NCBI GenBank assembly: GCA_037126765.1
Contig: JBBCBC010000008.1
Location: 186,001 to 250,000, forward strand
Reading direction: 5' to 3'
Length of the DNA stretch: 64,000 bases
From: Stenogyne calaminthoides
Taxonomy: Eukaryota > Streptophyta > Magnoliopsida > Lamiales > Lamiaceae
The notes beneath the pieces are model-generated. The model did no database searches. It was not told where the DNA came from and worked only from the letters and a program-made list of their open reading frames with translations. Shown piece by piece: positions 1-10,613 of the stretch. How positions within the stretch are numbered: position 1 is the stretch's first letter; each line of letters begins with the position of its first letter. Both the position numbers and the translations under genes were made by a program.

Positions 1-133
1 GCTTTATTTTGCTCAAGGATTTTGTTGGGAAGTTATTTTTAGTATTGATTATGGAGTTTTAAAGAGATATTTTGTCAATCTGGATGCCAATTTTTAGCAT
101 GTTCTGAGTTATATTAGTGTATGTTTCAATCGT

Positions 134-282
134 GTATTTGATATTTTCTTGAAGCATGATTTTTTAAGTGCATAGGTGGCATTTTTTTTAAAAAAATTAA
201 GATAAGGGTATTTGATATTTTCTTGAAGCATGATTTTTTAAGTGCATAGGTAGCATTTTTTTTAAAAATTATGATAAGGGTG
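134..282. repeat. Tandem duplication, ~74 bp x 2
   Basis: A block beginning GTATTTGATATTTTCTTGAA at 134 is repeated from 208 with a few differences. It lies in the 3' flank of unit 0 and is absent as a duplication from the matching flanks of the other units, so it arose after the units separated. Confidence 0.8.
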
Positions 283-990
283 TTGGGAAGTTATGTTTAA
301 TAGCATTGATTATGGAGTTTGAAAGAAATAATTAGCCCATCTGGATGCCAATTTTTAGCATGTTCTGAGTTATACTAGTGCTTGTTTCAATCTTTTACTT
401 GATTATCAAGAGGATTTTCTTGAAGCATGAATTTTTAAGTGCATAGGTAAAAAATTAAGATGCTTATGCAGAAGTTTCAATTGATCCTAAATTTAAGTTT
501 GCGGCTTTATGAATTGTAAAAGAGGTTAATACTTTTAGTAGATTTGTGAGATATGCATACTCTGAAGAATGTGAATCCATTTGGAAGTACTGAAACTAGT
601 TACTAGTGCCTTGTCAATGAAATTGAAAGCTCAGGTTTACATTATGACCAACCATGTGAAATTTGACAGTCCATTTGCATTAGTTTGGTTCGTTGTGGAT
701 ATCACGATAGTTGTGCTACTGTCGATAACATAGGCAATGTCATGTAATCTGAATCCGATGTGTTCGTTATCTGACCTTAATGTTTTCGAGATTTTGATTT
801 TTCATAATGTTGTTAATGAGGATAGGGGTAAAATAACACAAGATCATATTGTGAGAATCTGGACAGACATTAAATAAGAGTAGAGATTTCAAATGTAATA
901 ACGGACTTGCTTGCTAATCCAAGAATGATCTTAGATTTTTAAATCTGTATCATTCTGCTGTAACCTGTTCTTGTTTTTCTCTTTATCAAT

Positions 991-1134
991 AATATTTTGC
1001 CTTTACTGAGAAAAAAAAGAATCTCGTTAAGAGATTTTATTGTTTTAAGGCAGATCTATCTGAATATTTTGCCTTTACTGAGAAAAAAAAGAATCTCGTT
1101 AAGAGATTTTATTGTTTTAAGGCAGATCTATCTG
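991..1134. repeat. Perfect tandem duplication, 72 bp x 2
   Basis: 991-1062 and 1063-1134 are identical, beginning AATATTTTGCCTTTACTGAG. The related flanks at about 22550 and 35140 have one copy. The lack of any mismatch indicates a recent event. Confidence 0.9.
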
Positions 1135-1787
1135 TCTAACTATCAAGTTTAAAATAACATATCAAAAATTTCGAAGTAGAATAAGCCACAACTTTGCAAA
1201 GTCATGACAGATGCTGCAGCATTATGTCTTTACAATCTGCACATTAGATGAAGTGTTAAGGAGCCTCCATAAACATATACCTAAAATTTAATTTCACTCA
1301 ACACTTGAAGATCAAAGTCAGTGAAATAGGCTAGCATATATTGTGATATACATTACATGCTGGAAATTTTGTGAGCCTCGCAATGTGTATTATGTGAATA
1401 TTAAATACTTGTATTACTTATTACAAAATTCATGGAGATGTAAGTCTATAACTTTTTACTAATCTAAATTGTATAAAGTTTTTGCGTCTAGAATCTGATA
1501 CTGATGTAATACTACCCTCCAATTCTTATTTGACGATTTTTGGGTAGCCATTTTCATTTGCATAATAAATGTAGTTATATATACTCAATGGTAATTGTTA
1601 AGGAAATTAATATAAATAAATTAATATTACACAACTTTTAGATGAGATGACATTTTTTTATGGTACTAGAGTCCAAAAGACTTGCACCCAAATCTAAATT
1701 GTTCACTTGTTTGGCTTCTTACCACATAGGGTAGAGTTGAAAATTCAACTCACGAGTGATGAGTGTTAGAAAAATAATATAAACGAA

Positions 1788-2283
1788 TTAATTTATTATT
1801 ATTTTAATTGGATTTTTTTACATTTTAATTCATATAAATAAATTATACTCCAAATATCTCTCACTTTTAAAAGGGGTATTCATTTTGATAATGTTGTTCT
1901 GATTCACATTTCAAGGCCCCAAATTTTCACAACCCTAAATCTTTTTAAAAGCACATGCATATATAATATTAAAAAGCGTGAACTAAACTTTTTGCATAAT
2001 TATAAAATATATAAATTCAATCATTATAACGTTGATAATGGAAGACTGTACCATAAGTAACTCGTTTAGAATACGACTTAACATCCAATTAAATAACAAA
2101 ATAGTCTGACATCTATCATCATTTTTCGCCATCCAATTTTTCAAAAATGATTGGGTTCGCACACAAACACATTCAGTGGGGCCAATTTACTTTAAATTAA
2201 ATGCTAAAAATAAAGATTCATTTTATTGATGCTAATATTACTTTGTCACACATTGATACCATGCCATTAACACTTTTCCATGA
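1788..2283. other. AT-rich spacer, no gene seen
   Basis: This is an AT-rich spacer between the unit 0 tail and the unit 1 5' flank. I see no ORF, RNA gene or clear element ends in it. Confidence 0.5.
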
Positions 2284-3251
2284 TTACCTGCAAAATCATG
2301 TCATAGCTAGAAACATTGTCACTTATACTTTGTCAATAGAAATTTTGCCACATATACTTTGTCATCGAGGATGACAGGTTAAACCCAAAGAGCCGTCGAT
2401 CCCAAACCTTATTAGACACCTGACCATTAGAAACTTTGTTATAGTACTGCGAGCCTTCCCAAGGTCAATATTAATGACCCTGGTCATTCTCGAGGATATT
2501 TTTTATTGTTCGGGCCTGTGAACTAGTCCCCGGCTATTAGAAACTTTGTCAATCAAATATCATGTATAAGGAATTAATTCGAGGACAACTTTTATTGTTT
2601 ACGGGCCCATGAACTAGTCCAGGACTATTAGAAACTTTGTCTATCAATATCATATATGAGCAATTAATTCATATAACGAATAAATCAAACCGTTTATTTA
2701 AAGCATTTAATACATAATAATCATGCATTAAGTTACTACCGACTAATGTAATAAAACACCATCTCAAAAGATGCATTCTTAAAAGATGAATGCGGAGATT
2801 ACAAGTACGCTTTGTATGATCTAGCCCTCATAACTACTGTCTTCTAACATAATGAAATATCATATCTTAGTATTTTTTTAGACAAAGTCTAGTATGAAAA
2901 TTTTCATACATGAAAAAACTTTAATTTACAATTAAATTCTGTAATTGGTGAAGGTAAAACAAAATTGAGTGGTTCATGGTTCACTCGACTCGAATATATG
3001 TCATAATTTAGGGTTAATTATTTAGTGTTTAGGGTGTAGATGGTTGATTTAGGACAATTTTATAGATTTTCATACATGAAAATTTTCACACTAGACCTAC
3101 TCATTTTTTAAATATCTAAATTAATAGATAAGCCGAACTTTATTACTAAATTATTGAATCTTAAATATTATGCGCATAATTATACATACTGAACTAACAA
3201 CATACGTAATAAGAAAATAAACAAAAGTTGGCCGAGACTGTTTAAAACAAT
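2284..3251 (+). repeat. 5' flank of duplication unit 1 (left part)
   Basis: This matches the unit 4 flank at 30036-30745, and parts of the unit 3 flank at 11330-12060 and the unit boundary at 24500-24730. Shared landmarks are the phrases around TTTGTCATCGAGGATGACAG, AACTAGTCC, GCAATTAATTC and GTTGGCCGAGACTG. It contains no coding sequence. The match continues at 3955 after the solo LTR, which shows that the LTR inserted into an existing unit. Confidence 0.7.
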
Positions 3252-3949
3252 TGTTGTGAGCATATTGCGCGAGTACGTTCCAACCTGAGATACCTCGTGA
3301 TGAAGAGGATGGATTTTTACCAAGGCTAAGACCTCGCAGATCGTCAGAAGAGACATCAAGGCCCGACCAGAGTATGTGTGATTAGAGCGATCTCGAGGAC
3401 CTCAGTCTGACATAAATGCAGAGCATTAACTACGACTGGACGGGTGTCAGACAGGCGGCACCGAAGAACTTTCCTAAAGCAGGCTTAAGTCAGAGATAAA
3501 TAAGCAATGGACGATTACGAATGACATGTCAAAGTACTTAAACAGCTAATTCCCTGCAAATCCGGAAATTACCTTGGGCGGAGTCCCAGTGAGGTGCCCG
3601 AGGCCGTCATGCCTCGGGCGACCTCCCGCGACCTCAGAGGCAAATCACGTCAGTCTTGTAGCATTTAATGATTTGCAGAGTTACTTTCGGCCCATTGTAC
3701 TTGTAATCTGGGAGAGTGAGCTCCACTCTCCCAAACACTATAAATAGGACTCATTTATGACCCAAATGTCTAGATAAATCATACCATAACAAACCTCTTG
3801 CAAATTTACTTCTTGCATTTAAGTTCGACACTTATTCTCTCTACAATCATGAGCAATTAATACAACTCTTATCTCATAATTACTTATTTGTGTCATCAAG
3901 ATCATAAGCCACATCCTAATCCCTAATTTCGATATTTTGATGCACAACA
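3252..3949 (+). mobile_element. Solo LTR (698 bp) with 5-bp TSD
   Basis: The segment begins TGTTGTGAGC and ends GCACAACA, the TG...CA form of LTR ends with a short inverted repeat TGTTGTG/CACAACA. It is flanked by direct repeats ACAAT at 3247-3251 and 3950-3954. Paralogous units (about 12045 and 24730) read straight through TTTAAAACAATTAATAAAC without it, so they are empty sites. A TATAAATA box lies at about 3740. No internal retroelement genes or second LTR are present, so this is a solo LTR left by recombination. Its family (Copia or Gypsy) cannot be told from the LTR alone. Confidence 0.85.
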
Positions 3950-3954
3950 ACAAT

Positions 3955-4592
3955 TAATAGACAAAACATGGCATTAATCCCATTCTGGCTTTGTGTTTAT
4001 AAAAAACAAAAGAAGGACTTGGTGACATATTGGGTAGCAAGAAAGCAGAGTTGCTGCAACTTATTCGAAAACAACCAATCAAAGAAATAAGTGTTTTGGA
4101 CTTTTAATAAACACATCAGCCTAATAGATTTTAGAACACACCGAATTTAATAATGCCCCATTAGGTATTTTGAAAAATAAAAAGATAAATGGTCATCAAT
4201 ATTAAAAGGACCGGCAATGATCGGATAAAAAAAAGGATGGAATGAAAGCTCATAAGAAATTAAACTAAACAAAGAAAAAATAAATTATCTTAAATATTTA
4301 TGTCTTCATATATAATATTTATAAAAAAATTATATATAACTACAACATAAGATAGCTGTAAGATTTGTGGCCACATGCCACATAATTAATTACAATGTAA
4401 GATTTGTAGACCACATGCCACATAATTAATTAAATATTTAATTATTGATCTTAAATATTTAATATTAAGGTTTAAATAATAATATTTACTTGATCAATTT
4501 AGAAAAAAATATGAACAAATCTCACACATTGATAGACCGTGTAATTAAGTTTCTTGGGGATAAGTTTCTTGTAGAATAAGAAATTACTCCTC
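3955..4592 (+). repeat. 5' flank of unit 1 (right part)
   Basis: This continues the unit flank and matches 12055-12360 and 31320-31560. A local ~45-bp tandem duplication lies at about 4345-4430 (TGTAAGATTTGT...CCACATGCCACATAATTAATT twice). No gene is seen. Confidence 0.6.
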
Positions 4593-4745
4593 TCTCTGCC
4601 TATAAAAGACACATATTACCTTCACAAAGGTATCAATTAATTCTATCACGTAAGTTTCATAATCTGTGATTAAGAGAGGACAAGGGAGAGAAAGACAATC
4701 TCACCAGAAGAAATATAATGGCTTCTCAAGGTTAATAATTTAATT
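4593..4745 (+). pseudogene. Orphan promoter and first mini-exon of an unknown gene
   Basis: A TATA box (CCTATAAAAGACAC, about 4600) is followed ~110 bp later by AGAAATATAATGGCTTCTCAAG and a possible GT donor (GTTAATAAT). This looks like a promoter, a 5'UTR and a tiny first exon coding MASQ. The reading frame stops at once if it is not spliced. The following sequence soon returns to the unit flank, which is then hit by two transposons, and no further exon was recognised. The block is not seen in the other units. It may be a gene fragment brought in by a rearrangement, or chance. Confidence 0.35.
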
Positions 4746-4885
4746 GTTTATTTGTGATTCAAATTTTATGAATGTGAAAATCATTAAGTTCCAAGATCCA
4801 TGTTTATATTAAATTTATGTTTACAATAGCCTAAAAGAATTTATGTAAAACTCTATTTAAAAATAATTTTTTATAATAATAACTT

Positions 4886-5118
4886 GGCTAGGTCTTGTAT
4901 GCACCCGGGGGCACCGTGCACTCATAGTGTATTTTAGAAGCGTGCAACTTGTTATGCTGAAAAGTGCGACTTATTTATATAGAAAAATGCAACTGTTAAT
5001 ATGAAAACATAGTTGCATGTTTCTTTTTGGAATAGTTCCACGTTTGTTTTGTATAGTTGCACGCTTCTAAAATGCACTATGAGTGCACGGTGCACCCGGG
5101 TGCACATGAGACCCACTC
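4886..5118. mobile_element. Mutator-like MITE, 233 bp, with 9-bp TSD
   Basis: It has long terminal inverted repeats: the left end reads GGCTAGGTCTTGTATGCACC, and the right end is the inverse of a sequence close to GAGTGGGTCTCATGTGCACC. Both arms continue through CCCGGG and CACCGTGCACTCATAGTG, about 85-90 bp in total. It is flanked by perfect 9-bp direct repeats TAATAACTT (4877-4885 and 5119-5127). Long TIRs and a 9-bp TSD are the mark of the Mutator superfamily. It has no coding capacity. Confidence 0.85.
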
Positions 5119-5151
5119 TAATAACTTTTCTCGCTATCAACAATATAACTG

Positions 5152-6115
5152 GAGAAAAAAAGTTTTTTGGTCCCATAACTTTCCTGTAATCTGTTTTTTA
5201 TCCCAAAATATTTAACTATCCAATTTTGGTCCCATAACTATTGCGTTTGTCCAATTTTGGTCCCATTTTCGCCGGAAAAACAAAAACAACGTCGTTTTCG
5301 TTCAAAAATTGGGGATCTCCGATTGCGCGCGTGTCCAAATTGTCGTTTGTCCAATTTTAGTCCCATAACTATTGTGTTTGCCCAATTTTGGTCCAATAAC
5401 AATTGTGTTTGTCCAATTTTGGTCCCATGTTTGTTTTTCTAATTTTAATTTTAGTTATAGCATAATTATAGTTACTACATAATTTTAATTATTCTTTTAA
5501 GTTGCAGTATTTAATCTTAATATTAATTAAATTTTTTATTTAAATTTATTGTTTGAATTACCTAGGTGTATAATAAAATGGGGTAAAAAAATAAAAAAAA
5601 TATAAAATAAACAGTCAGCGTCCACATCACACGCGCGATCGGAGATCCCCAATTTTTGAACGAAAACGACGTCACACGTCACACGTCCAATCTCCAATTG
5701 CACGTGTGACGTGGATGCTGACTGTTTATTTTTTATTTTTTTTCATTTTTTTCACTCCTAGATAATTCAAACAATAAATTTAAATAAAAAATTTAATTAA
5801 TATTAAGTTTATTAAAATTATGTAATAACTAAAATTATGCTACAACTAAAATTAAAATTAAAAGAAACAAACATGGGATCAAAATTGGACAAACACAATA
5901 GTTATGGGATAAAAATTGGACAAATGACAATTTGGACACATGCGCGATCGGAGATCCCCACTTTTTGAACGAAAACGACGACGTTTTTATTTTTCCGGCG
6001 AAAATGGGACCAAAATTGGACAAACGCAATAGTTATGGGACCAAAATTGGATAGTTAAATATTTTGGGACCAAAAACAGATTACAGAAAAGTTATGGAAC
6101 CAATTTTTTTTTTCT
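5152..6115. mobile_element. Foldback (long-TIR) element, 964 bp, with 11-bp TSD
   Basis: The two halves are inverted copies of each other over roughly 400 bp each. The left arm begins GAGAAAAAAAG and runs through repeated CCAATTTTGGTCCCATAAC motifs. The right arm carries the inverse (GTTATGGGACCAAAATTGG). The ends are flanked by perfect 11-bp repeats CAATATAACTG (5141-5151 and 6116-6126). Small ORFs inside are shadows of the repeated motif. As RNA it would fold into one very long hairpin, a natural substrate for siRNA production (inference). It is probably a non-autonomous Mutator-like or foldback element. Confidence 0.85.
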
Positions 6116-6164
6116 CAATATAACTGTGTATAATTTTTACTCCAATGTATTATTATTTTTTTGG

Positions 6165-6406
6165 GTGAAAAAGAACGAGTATTAAAAGGGCTCGAGCGTG
6201 GAGGTATATCGGTTGAGAAATCTGTGGCCATCCCTTTTTAACGGTTTTATACATGAAATTAAACTCTTAAAAATAACTGTGAGAAATTTGGGGAATACTT
6301 ATCTCTAACAGAATATAAATAAATTATCATATATATGTGTATATATTTGCAATAAGGATCTGGGGTATTACAATTTACAATAGCCGAGAGAGCTGTTGTT
6401 TGGACG
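6165..6406 (+). promoter_or_regulatory. Conserved upstream region of gene copy 1
   Basis: Sequence just upstream of copies 1, 2 and 4 is conserved: GAGTATTAAAAGGG, then GAGAAATCTGTGG, then a TATA-like box (TATAAAT at 6314-6320, 93 bases before the first ATG), then TTACAATTTACAATAGC. The same order is seen at 10358-10613 and 33283-33526. This is probably the core promoter and 5'UTR of the family. Confidence 0.55.
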
Positions 6407-7080
6407 ATGATGATGGCGTCAAGAATTTATCGCAAGCTTTCCTCCTCTAATTTCCTGAATCAATCTCTCTTAACTTCTTCCAATCTCACATACCATAATA
6501 AATTTGGGTCTCTTAATCCCCTAATTTTGATCAAACCTTACTCACAAAATCCCACTCCCACACGCCCCAACAATCACTCTGATGATTCCTCCTCCCATCT
6601 GCTTTTTGCCTTAAATATAACCCCCAAATCTCGAAATTTCCAAAACCCATATGCAAATGAATCGAGCGAAACCCCATCTGAAAATCATGAATTGGAGATC
6701 CTGTGGACGGAGATGTATCGGATCTGGTGACGATGATGAAGAGTGTTTATCATATTAGCATGGTTTCAGCAGGTATAGCGGTATTTAATCTCGGTTTGCG
6801 AGGTTGGATTTCGTACACTGTACAAAATTGGCCTATTCCGGAGTTATCAGTTCTGGGATTGGGATTGGTGGCTCTTGGGATTCCGTTGTCGCTGGGTTTC
6901 CTAACGGAAAGTAATTTGAAGTTGATCTACTTCCTCAAGAAAGAGGAGGAAAAGGGAATGTTGCAGATTACAAGTTGTGTGTTTTCGAATAAGAATTTCG
7001 TGCGTCTTGTTTGGGCTTCGAAATTGTTCTTTGCTGCTGGAATGGTTGATTTGGCATACATTGTGTTGTATAAACTCTAA
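6407..7080 (+). pseudogene. Small membrane-protein gene, copy 1 (frameshifted)
   Basis: This is a member of a small gene family I do not recognise. The first half opens with MMMASRIYRKL and a Ser/Asn/Arg-rich, acid-poor N-terminus that looks like a mitochondrial (or plastid) targeting peptide. The frame then ends in a stop at 6728. The second half is open in another frame (6703-7080, 125 residues). It has hydrophobic segments around ISMVSAGIAVFNLG, LGLGLVALGIPLSLGFL and LFFAAGMVDLAYIVLY, separated by a Lys/Glu-rich loop. Comparison with copy 4 puts a net 4-bp deletion near 6690-6705, between ENHEL and MDGDV. The downstream ORF could be translated from its own ATG, but the presequence would be lost. 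Function is unknown. Confidence 0.6.
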
Positions 7081-7500
7081 ATGATTTACTCTGGTATTTC
7101 ATCGTTATTTCGACTTGAGGGATTGCTGCTTTATTTTGGCAAGTTATGTTTAGTAGTAGCATTTAGTTGAAACAAATAATTAATTAGTCCATCTGGATGC
7201 AATTAATTTTAGCATGTTCTGAGTTATGTTAGTGCTTGTTTCAATTTTTTAACTCAAGAGGATTTTCTTGAAGCTTTCAAGATTTAGCATATTCTGAGTT
7301 ACTCATATTTCAATCTTTAATTTTATCATCAAGCATGAGTTTGAAGTGCTTAGGCAGCATTTGTTTTTTTTTTTTCAATTAAAATGAGTGTTCCTATATT
7401 CAATCAACAATGACACACGATGCTTATAACAAGTTTCCATTGATCCTGAATTGGATTTATGAATCGGAATCGTATAAGGGTGGGTGGGTAAATGCTTTCA
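7081..7500 (+). repeat. 3' flank of unit 1
   Basis: This is homologous to 34344-34740 and to position 1 onward. It is non-coding and interrupted at 7500 by a TIR element; the homology resumes at about 8592. Confidence 0.7.
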
Positions 7501-8591
7501 GGGGGCGTTTGGTTCACGGGACTGGATTGATTATGTATGATAGGATTGAGTGAGATTGAGTAAGATTAGATTGATTAGACTGAATTTGTTTGGATTGTAG
7601 GATTGGAGTGAAAGATTAGATGGGATACATATTGAAATGTCATATACACCCTTAAATTGAATTGAAACAACATACTTCATTCTTGTGAATCTATTCAAAC
7701 AATAGAATGACAATTTGTAATATTGTACTTGGGATATGTTCTACCCCACGGATGCGAACGAGGGTTTTGGGCCCAAGAATACGTGCAAGATTATTCGCGA
7801 AATTATCCCAGAATTGTTACCTGCGAGATTGTCCCATATTTACCAAAGATATTGTCCCAGATTTCACAAGATTTGACAAGATATGCAAGATCCACAAGAT
7901 TACTCTAGTTTTATTATTTAATTGTCTAGATACATTTTTTATCCTTTAATTTTGTATTTATCAAGTTGTTAAATATATTTGCAAGATTTTGTCCCAAATT
8001 TACTGCTTGCGAGATTTTGTCCCTGATTTATCAAATATATTGTTCTATTTTTGCAAGATTAATCAAGATTGACAAGATTATTCAAGATTGGCGAGAATCT
8101 CTTCAAGATTGACAAGAATCTCAAGATTTACTGTTTTTTCCTTTATTTTTTGGTTATTTTATTTTATTTTAGGATATCTTTTAGATTTGGTTAGATCGAG
8201 TCCTTTTTTTTATTAGGTTTGGTCCTTCTTCTATTTAAACAAGCTATGTACGTTTTTTTTCTTCTTAATCAATGAACAATATTAATTTTTCTTAGCAAAT
8301 TCTTGCTAAAACCAATCGCTCAATTCACTTTTTGGCGAGCTGTATGTCGATTTTATATTCGTTTTCTCCTATTTAGCAAGGCTTAGTATGCATTTAATTT
8401 ATCTTGTTCTCAAATCGCGGTTCTCATCACCCACCTTTCACATGGGATTGACATGGAGAGATTTGATACATTTTCTACCCGAGCTTGAAGCATATCATGG
8501 GTCATTATCCCACAAACCAAATGGTAGATTAGTTGAGATTCAAATCATAATCTTGACCTATCTCAATCAATCCCGTGAACCAAACGAGACC
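7501..8591. mobile_element. PIF/Harbinger-like TIR element with nested LTR-like sequence
   Basis: It starts GGGGGCGTTTGGTTCACGGG and ends with the inverse of GGTCTCGTTTGGTTCACGGG, followed on each side by matching ATTGATT-rich sub-terminal sequence. The flanks are TCA (7498-7500) and TTA (8592-8594), a 3-bp TSD typical of Tourist/Harbinger elements with one change. The uninterrupted site is at about 34735. Inside, about 7720-8380 reads like an LTR (polypurine-poor, repeated CAAGATT motifs, a CTATTTAAAC box at about 8233). It is probably a second insertion, but I could not fix its ends. There is no transposase ORF. Confidence 0.65.
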
Positions 8592-9120
8592 TTAGTGGAT
8601 TAATGAGATATACATAACATGGGAAATTTGACAGAGTGCATTTTCATAGGTTTGGTTCTTTGTCACAATACTTGTACTATTGTCGGGCGGTGAGATTAAT
8701 ACTCTTTTTTTTATAAGAAAAAGAGATTTTTACCAACTTCACAAAAAAAATGAGTTTTCTACCCAATTTTGACATAAAAAAACTCAATTATCCTTAAGTT
8801 AAATATATACATCTTTCTCTTTTATGATTCATTTCTCATCTACACCACTTATTATACATATTTACTCTATCTACTCTCTTTATCATCTCTTTCCAAAATT
8901 ATGGTAAGTAACTTTAGTAATTTATTTTTTCTTCTTATCTTCATTTCTTCATCATGTATTTCAATAATTTTCATGCATGAAGATATAAAAAATTATTTAT
9001 TTCGCTGGATATAATTCTTACTATAATGTAGTATGTTTTTCCATATAAAACTCTATTTAAAAACATATAAATATAATAATATCTTTCTATGTAAAACTAT
9101 ATTTAAAAAAAATTATAATA
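8592..9120. other. Junction of units 1 and 2, non-coding
   Basis: The unit 1 3' flank ends near 8690. AT-rich, pyrimidine-rich sequence follows, and from about 8985 the 5' flank of unit 2 begins (compare 4850 and 32760). No gene is seen. Confidence 0.5.
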
Positions 9121-9129
9121 ATAATTTTT

Positions 9130-10285
9130 GGGTTAATTCTAAATTAGTACACGACTTTTAGGTCAAATATCAATTTAATCACGATCTTCATAATTATGTA
9201 TAAAAGCTCAACCTTTGGTGTTGTTGCATTTTAATACACGTTTTTTTTTTCTAAGAGATGATATGTGTCATGTGGCTCGCCAGAACTATTATTTTCCTTT
9301 GATGTTGTTGCAAATTAATACACATTTTTTTCCTCCGGCCTTGAAGAGATGATATGTGTCATGTGGCTCGCCATAATTATTATTTTGTCACGTCAGACTA
9401 CGCATAGGATGAAATGTCCAAATCATAAATATAAAAAAATATTTAAAAGGTGAATTAAAAATAAATTAAACAGAATCTAAAAAAATAAAATAAAACATTT
9501 AAATCTAAATTCCAAAATTTAAAAATAATCCACGCCGCTAATGCTTCAAAATTAAACATGTTCCCATGTTCCAAAATTAAATAAAATCCCTCAATTTCTC
9601 TCCGCCCCCCTTCAATCCACCCATTGTCTATCGCCACCCCCTCAACCCCTCACATGTTGTTTCCATTGCAGCCCACCTCCTTAAACTAAATTTGAGATGT
9701 ATTTATTGAAATTCGATCAATTTATGAGATGGATATAAAATTTATTTGCAATTTGAGATTAATTTTATTTTAATTTATTGTTTATTTGATGTGTAGTTCT
9801 ACGAATTTGAGGGTAGGATTTTTTTTTTTTTTTTGCAAATCTTAAACAAATTCGCGTATGCGATTTTGAGTGGAGGTTTGCTTTAGGGATTTTGGGAGTT
9901 TTGTGCAAAACTCAATTTTGGGGATTCACAGAACTCGATTTTGGAGATGGGGGTTTGTGGTTTTACTATTATGAGGGTTTTGAGTTTTATAGAACCAATC
10001 GACTTTTTGGTGAAGATGCGGCGATGGAAGGGTAAAGATGAAGATGAGATGGAAGGGTGAAGATGAAGGGATGATGAAGATGAAATGGAAGGGTGAAGAT
10101 GGTCTAAGCCCTAACGGGCAAGTATACACATGCTCTGATGAGCCATATCATCTCTTCCCGGCTTAAAAAAATAAAACGTGTATCGATTTGCAACAATATT
10201 AAAAGTTGGGCTTTAATACAATAATCTTAAAGGTCGTTATTAAATTGAGATTTGGCCTAAAGGTGCATTTATTTAGAATTAATCT
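9130..10285. mobile_element. Long-TIR element, 1156 bp, with 9-bp TSD
   Basis: The ends are inverted copies: the left starts GGGTTAATTCTAAAT and the right ends ATTTAGAATTAATCT. The similarity runs for ~100 bp and includes AAGCTCAACCTTT / AAAAGTTGGGCTTT and a GTTGTTGCA motif. A further internal repeat, GAGATGATATGTGTCATGTG, occurs twice on the left, with its inverse at the right. It is flanked by ATAATTTTT at 9121-9129 and 10286-10294. It occupies nearly the same paralogous spot as the insertions at 4886 and 5152 in unit 1. It is non-autonomous and probably Mutator-like. Confidence 0.75.
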
Positions 10286-10357
10286 ATAATTTTTTCTCGA
10301 CTTCAATAATATGACTATATATAATTTTTACTATAATGTATTATTATTTCTTTGGTG

Positions 10358-10613
10358 AAAAAGACCGAGTATTAAAAGGGCACGAGCGACGGTTGAGAAA
10401 TCTGTGGCCATCCCTAATTAACGGTCTTATACATGATTTTTTTTCTTTTTTTTTTAAAGGAAGCCTTGCATGAAATTGAACGCTTAAAAATAACTGAAAA
10501 GGAGAAATTTGGGGAATACTTATCTCAACAGAATATAAATAAATAATTATGTGTGTATATTTTGAATAAGATGTTGGGGTATTACAATTTACAATAGCTG
10601 TGTTGTTATTTGG
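10358..10613 (+). promoter_or_regulatory. Conserved upstream region of gene copy 2
   Basis: It carries the same ordered motifs as upstream of copies 1 and 4: GAGTATTAAAAGGG, GAGAAATCTGTGG, a TATAAAT box at 10534-10540, and TTACAATTTACAATAGC just before the ATG. Confidence 0.5.

Larger units (their letters stand above)
1..1787 (+). repeat. Tail of segmental-duplication unit 0
   Basis: This stretch is a diverged copy of 34387-36817. It starts in the sequence that follows the stop codon of the small MASRIYRKL-type genes (the same block follows copies 1, 3 and 4). It then jumps at about 1205 from the equivalent of 35288 to the equivalent of 36162, so most of the last exon of the neighbouring minus-strand RNA-binding gene is deleted. 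At 1205-1245 the first bases of that exon and its splice acceptor survive, reading IVK and then soon a stop, so the fragment cannot code. The gene copy belonging to this unit must lie left of the window. Homology fades after about 1787. Confidence 0.75.
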
